NCBI RefSeq assembly: GCF_000744655.1
Contig: NZ_JQMJ01000003.1
Coordinates: 992,001-1,056,000, forward strand
Direction: 5' to 3'
Source: Streptacidiphilus rugosus AM-16
Lineage (GTDB): Bacteria > Actinomycetota > Actinomycetes > Streptomycetales > Streptomycetaceae
Length of the DNA stretch: 64,000 nt
Shown here piece by piece: positions 61,667 to 64,000 of the stretch (its first letter is position 1; the number at the start of each line of letters is the position of its first letter). A model generated the notes under the pieces. The model made no database searches. It worked only from the letters and a program-made list of their open reading frames with translations, and was not told the DNA's origin. The position numbers and the translations under genes were made by a program.

Positions 61667-63406
61667 CTAGGCGACCGAGAAGTCGTCCGCGTTCACGTTG
61701 CCCTGGCCGTACCAGCCGTGCACGAAGACGCTCACCGTGCCGCTCGCGCCGGTGGTGAAGTGCACCGTGAGCTGGTTCCAGCCGCTGCCGGAGGACCAGG
61801 TGCTGGCCGACGCGCCGCCGGTCACGCCGATGTAGGCGTAAGGGCCCTGGACCCAGCCGGTCAGCGTGTAGGCGTGGTTGGGCGAGAGCGTCACCGTCTG
61901 GTCGCACTCGCCGGTCGTGGACGAGCTCGGGGCGACCAGCAGGGCGTGCGACCCGCTGTGGACCGGGGAGGAGACCACGGCGCTGCCGCTCTGGCAGGTC
62001 CACGGGCTGAGGCTGCCGCTCTCGAATCCGCCGTTGACCAGGCTGCCGCCGCCACCGCCGCCGCTGGTGGAGGTGACCGTCAGCGTGAACGTGGCCGCGT
62101 GGCTGCCGGAGGCGGCCGAGCCGGTGACCGTGATCGGGTAGCTGCCGGCCGGGACCGAGGCGCCGACCGTCGCGGTCAGCGTGCTGCTGCCGCCCGCCGT
62201 GACCGAGGTGGGGCTGAGCGAGAGGCTGACGCCGGAGGGCGCGCCGCTCGCGGTCAGGCTGACGCTCTGCGCGCTGCCCGAGGTGACCGCGGTGGCGACC
62301 GTCGCCGTGGTCGAGCCGCCCTGCTGCACCGAGGCCGAGGCGGGGTTCAGGGCGACCGAGAAGTCGTTCTGGGTGGTTCCGCCGCCGCTGGTGAAGGGCT
62401 CCATGGCGTGGCTGAAGTCCCAGGTGCCCTGGCTGATCCCGGAGCAGGTGTCCGAGCCCCCGGTGCCGGGGCAGCCGCCGTTGTCGCGTTCGAGGGCCCA
62501 GAAGGAGAGCTCGGCCAGGCCCTTGCCGTTGGCCCAGTTCTCCACGTTGGCGGCGTCGGCCACGGTGGTGGTCTCGGCGGCGCCGTAGTCGTCGATGCCC
62601 GGCATCATGGTGATGCCGACCATGTTCCACAGCTGCGCCGCGGACTTGGACGGGTAGAGCGAGGCGAGCTGGCTCTCCAGGCCGGTGGCCGCGTGCTCCG
62701 CGTCGGTGCCCATCTCGTGGCTGGCACCGTCGTAGTAGTCGAAGGTCATGATGTTGACCACGTCGACCCTGGCGTTGTTCTGCACCGCGTTCTGCAGGAC
62801 CGCGAGGCCGCTGGAGGCCAGCCCGCCGGTGGTGGTCGGAAGCGTGTAGGAGAACTGCACGGTGCGGCCGTTGCTCGCGGCCCAGGACTCGACCTGGGCG
62901 ATGGCCTTGTTGCGGCGGTCGATGCCGGCGCTGTTGGTCAGCGAGTTGTCCTCGGTGTCGAGGTCGATCCTGGTGACCCCGTAGGTGGTGATCACCGACT
63001 CGTAGGCCGCGGCGATGGAGTTGACGTTGGTGCAGCTGTCGGCGATCTCGGTGCCGGTGTTGTCGGCCGTGTAGCCGCCGAAGGAGGGGACGACGTCGCC
63101 GCCGCCGGCCTGGATGGTGGAGATCTGGCTGCCGAAGGTGGAGGAGCTGATCGGCTGGCTGGTGCTGCCGTTCCAGTAGGCGGTGCACGAGCCCTTGGTG
63201 GCCGCCTGGAGGAAGGCCATGCTCAGGTACTTTGCGCCGGAACTGGCCGAAAGCGTCGCCGGGTTGTCGCTGCTGTAGGCCTCGAAGTAGGGCGAGAAGA
63301 CGTGGGCCGGCAGAGGTGTGTTCGCCGCGTGCGCCGTGGGGGACGCCGCGACCGCCAGGCCCGCGCCGAGCAGCGCGGCCGTGAGCAGGGTTCGGACTGA
63401 TCTCAT
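61667..63406 (-). CDS. Secreted GH18 chitinase with C-terminal Ig-like and carbohydrate-binding modules
   Basis: A 579-residue exported enzyme that would hydrolyse chitin. Signal peptide about 1-28 (LLTAALLGAGLAVAASPTAH). GH18 barrel about residues 35-330 with TRIDLDTED: the D-x-D-x-E core is kept but the first Asp of DGxDxDxE is replaced. An Ig-like module (FSVALNPASASVQQGGSTTA) and a C-terminal jelly-roll binding module (LVNGGFESGSLSPWTCQSGS) follow. The start at 63406 is preceded by a DasR-type operator. Confidence 0.9.
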   Translation of the reverse strand: MRSVRTLLTAALLGAGLAVAASPTAHAANTPLPAHVFSPYFEAYSSDNPATLSASSGAKYLSMAFLQAATKGSCTAYWNGSTSQPISSSTFGSQISTIQAGGGDVVPSFGGYTADNTGTEIADSCTNVNSIAAAYESVITTYGVTRIDLDTEDNSLTNSAGIDRRNKAIAQVESWAASNGRTVQFSYTLPTTTGGLASSGLAVLQNAVQNNARVDVVNIMTFDYYDGASHEMGTDAEHAATGLESQLASLYPSKSAAQLWNMVGITMMPGIDDYGAAETTTVADAANVENWANGKGLAELSFWALERDNGGCPGTGGSDTCSGISQGTWDFSHAMEPFTSGGGTTQNDFSVALNPASASVQQGGSTTATVATAVTSGSAQSVSLTASGAPSGVSLSLSPTSVTAGGSSTLTATVGASVPAGSYPITVTGSAASGSHAATFTLTVTSTSGGGGGGSLVNGGFESGSLSPWTCQSGSAVVSSPVHSGSHALLVAPSSSTTGECDQTVTLSPNHAYTLTGWVQGPYAYIGVTGGASASTWSSGSGWNQLTVHFTTGASGTVSVFVHGWYGQGNVNADDFSVA

Positions 63407-63462
63407 GCAGGACTCCCGTGGGGTGGAGTGGTGCAAGGGGACGTGTCTGGACCCTGCCAATG

Positions 63463-63478
63463 ATTGGACTAGACCAAA
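63463..63478 (-). promoter_or_regulatory. DasR-responsive element (dre) in the chitinase promoter
   Basis: ATTGGACTAGACCAAA (plus-strand reading) shares the TGG-x-CTAG-x-CCA core of the published dre consensus (12 of 16 positions). It lies between TTGACA (63488-63483) and AATCAT (63465-63460) on the minus strand, 17 bases apart. Confidence 0.75.
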
Positions 63479-63500
63479 TAACTGTCAAGAGTGTTAACAG

Positions 63501-64000
63501 TTAACGGCCGAGGCCCGCCCGGACGCTCGCCAGGCAGTCGCGGTGGGTCGGCTTCCAACCGAGCTCCGTCCTCGCCTTGCCGTTGTCCAGGCGCAGGTTG
63601 GTCGTCATCGCGACCGAGCCCAGCGGGGCGAGGGGGCGCACCAGCCACAGCGGCACGGTCATCGGCTGCGGCGTGCCGTAGGCGCTCGCGATCGCCCTCA
63701 GGTGCTCGGTCCAGCCGACGGCCTCGTCGTCGGCGATGTTGTAGGCCTGCCCGGCCCGGCCGTGGTGCAGCGCCGCGACCACCGCGCGGGCGGCGTCGGG
63801 CACGGCGGTCCAGGCGAGCCTGCGGCCGTGGTCGGCGATGCCGGGCAGCATCCGCTTGCGCAGCATCGGCACCACCAGCTGGTCGGTGACCCCCGGCCCG
63901 TAGAACAGGCCGAAGCGCAGCGCGACGCCCTCCATGCCCTCCGCGTTCAGCATCAGCTGTTCCTTGACCCGCATCGCCCCGACGTGGCGCTCCAGCTCCG
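63501..64000 (-). CDS. NAD(P)-dependent epimerase/oxidoreductase, C-terminal part (5' end outside window)
   Basis: About 165 residues of an extended SDR are visible; the frame remains open to the window edge, and an internal Met (MRVKEQLMLNAEG) should not be taken as the start. Readable motifs are GVALRFGLFYGPGVTDQLVV, AVPDAARAVVAALHHGRAGQ and YNIADDEAVGWTEHLRAIAS, as in actinobacterial nucleoside-diphosphate-sugar epimerase-like proteins. The substrate cannot be told. It converges with nothing inside the window and lies 94 bases upstream of the chitinase on the same strand. Confidence 0.8.
   Translation of the reverse strand, partial: ELERHVGAMRVKEQLMLNAEGMEGVALRFGLFYGPGVTDQLVVPMLRKRMLPGIADHGRRLAWTAVPDAARAVVAALHHGRAGQAYNIADDEAVGWTEHLRAIASAYGTPQPMTVPLWLVRPLAPLGSVAMTTNLRLDNGKARTELGWKPTHRDCLASVRAGLGR

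Overview
The window is very GC-rich actinobacterial chromosome. Gene content and order (clpC, disA/radA, mutY, ilvD, proC, bldN/rsbN, rex-hemACD, rodlins and chaplins) are those of the Streptomycetaceae (Streptomyces, Kitasatospora, Streptacidiphilus); the genus cannot be fixed from this window. About 63 protein genes are packed on both strands. I saw no rRNA, tRNA, CRISPR array, transposase or prophage gene.

Layout. 1-4.4 kb: 3' end of clpC, then a large secreted amidase. 4.4-8 kb: a two-gene cassette of a small trypco2 protein and a trypsin-NACHT-LRR protein, a STAND NTPase of the kind used in bacterial conflict. 8-16 kb: a di-iron ferritin-like protein, an RibD/DHFR-like reductase, an aldehyde dehydrogenase, a TetR regulator, MutY and an OmpR-type two-component system. 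16-25 kb: a ClC channel, DisA (c-di-AMP synthase) and RadA, an unusual sigma-like/zinc-finger/BACON membrane protein with a TTA codon, and a SigE-family sigma factor with its membrane partner. 25-43 kb: conserved housekeeping genes (Ppx/GppA, ilvD, proline metabolism, an MFS/AcuC pair, a BldC-like DNA-binding protein, the 32-residue ribosomal protein bS22, an epimerase/acyltransferase pair). 43-48 kb: an aldo/keto reductase diverging from an ArsR-type regulator, then the developmental sigma factor BldN with its anti-sigma factor RsbN. 48-56 kb: glutaredoxin-like protein, exonuclease, and the rex-hemA-hemC-hemD operon plus hemB, with a Rex operator in front. 56-61 kb: three tandem rodlins and six chaplins, the aerial-hypha surface proteins. 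61-64 kb: a lipoprotein, a GH18 chitinase with a DasR-type operator in its promoter, and the end of an epimerase gene.

How it fits together. BldN/RsbN control transcription of chaplin and rodlin genes in Streptomyces, and here regulator and structural genes lie within about 14 kb; one rodlin has a promoter that resembles the BldN consensus. Rex couples NADH/NAD+ state to haem synthesis genes. The chitinase site links chitin breakdown to N-acetylglucosamine sensing.

A striking non-coding signal is a family of about eight 100-210 bp hairpin repeats placed between genes. Their arms covary between copies (paired changes that keep base pairing), which argues that the folded structure is maintained.
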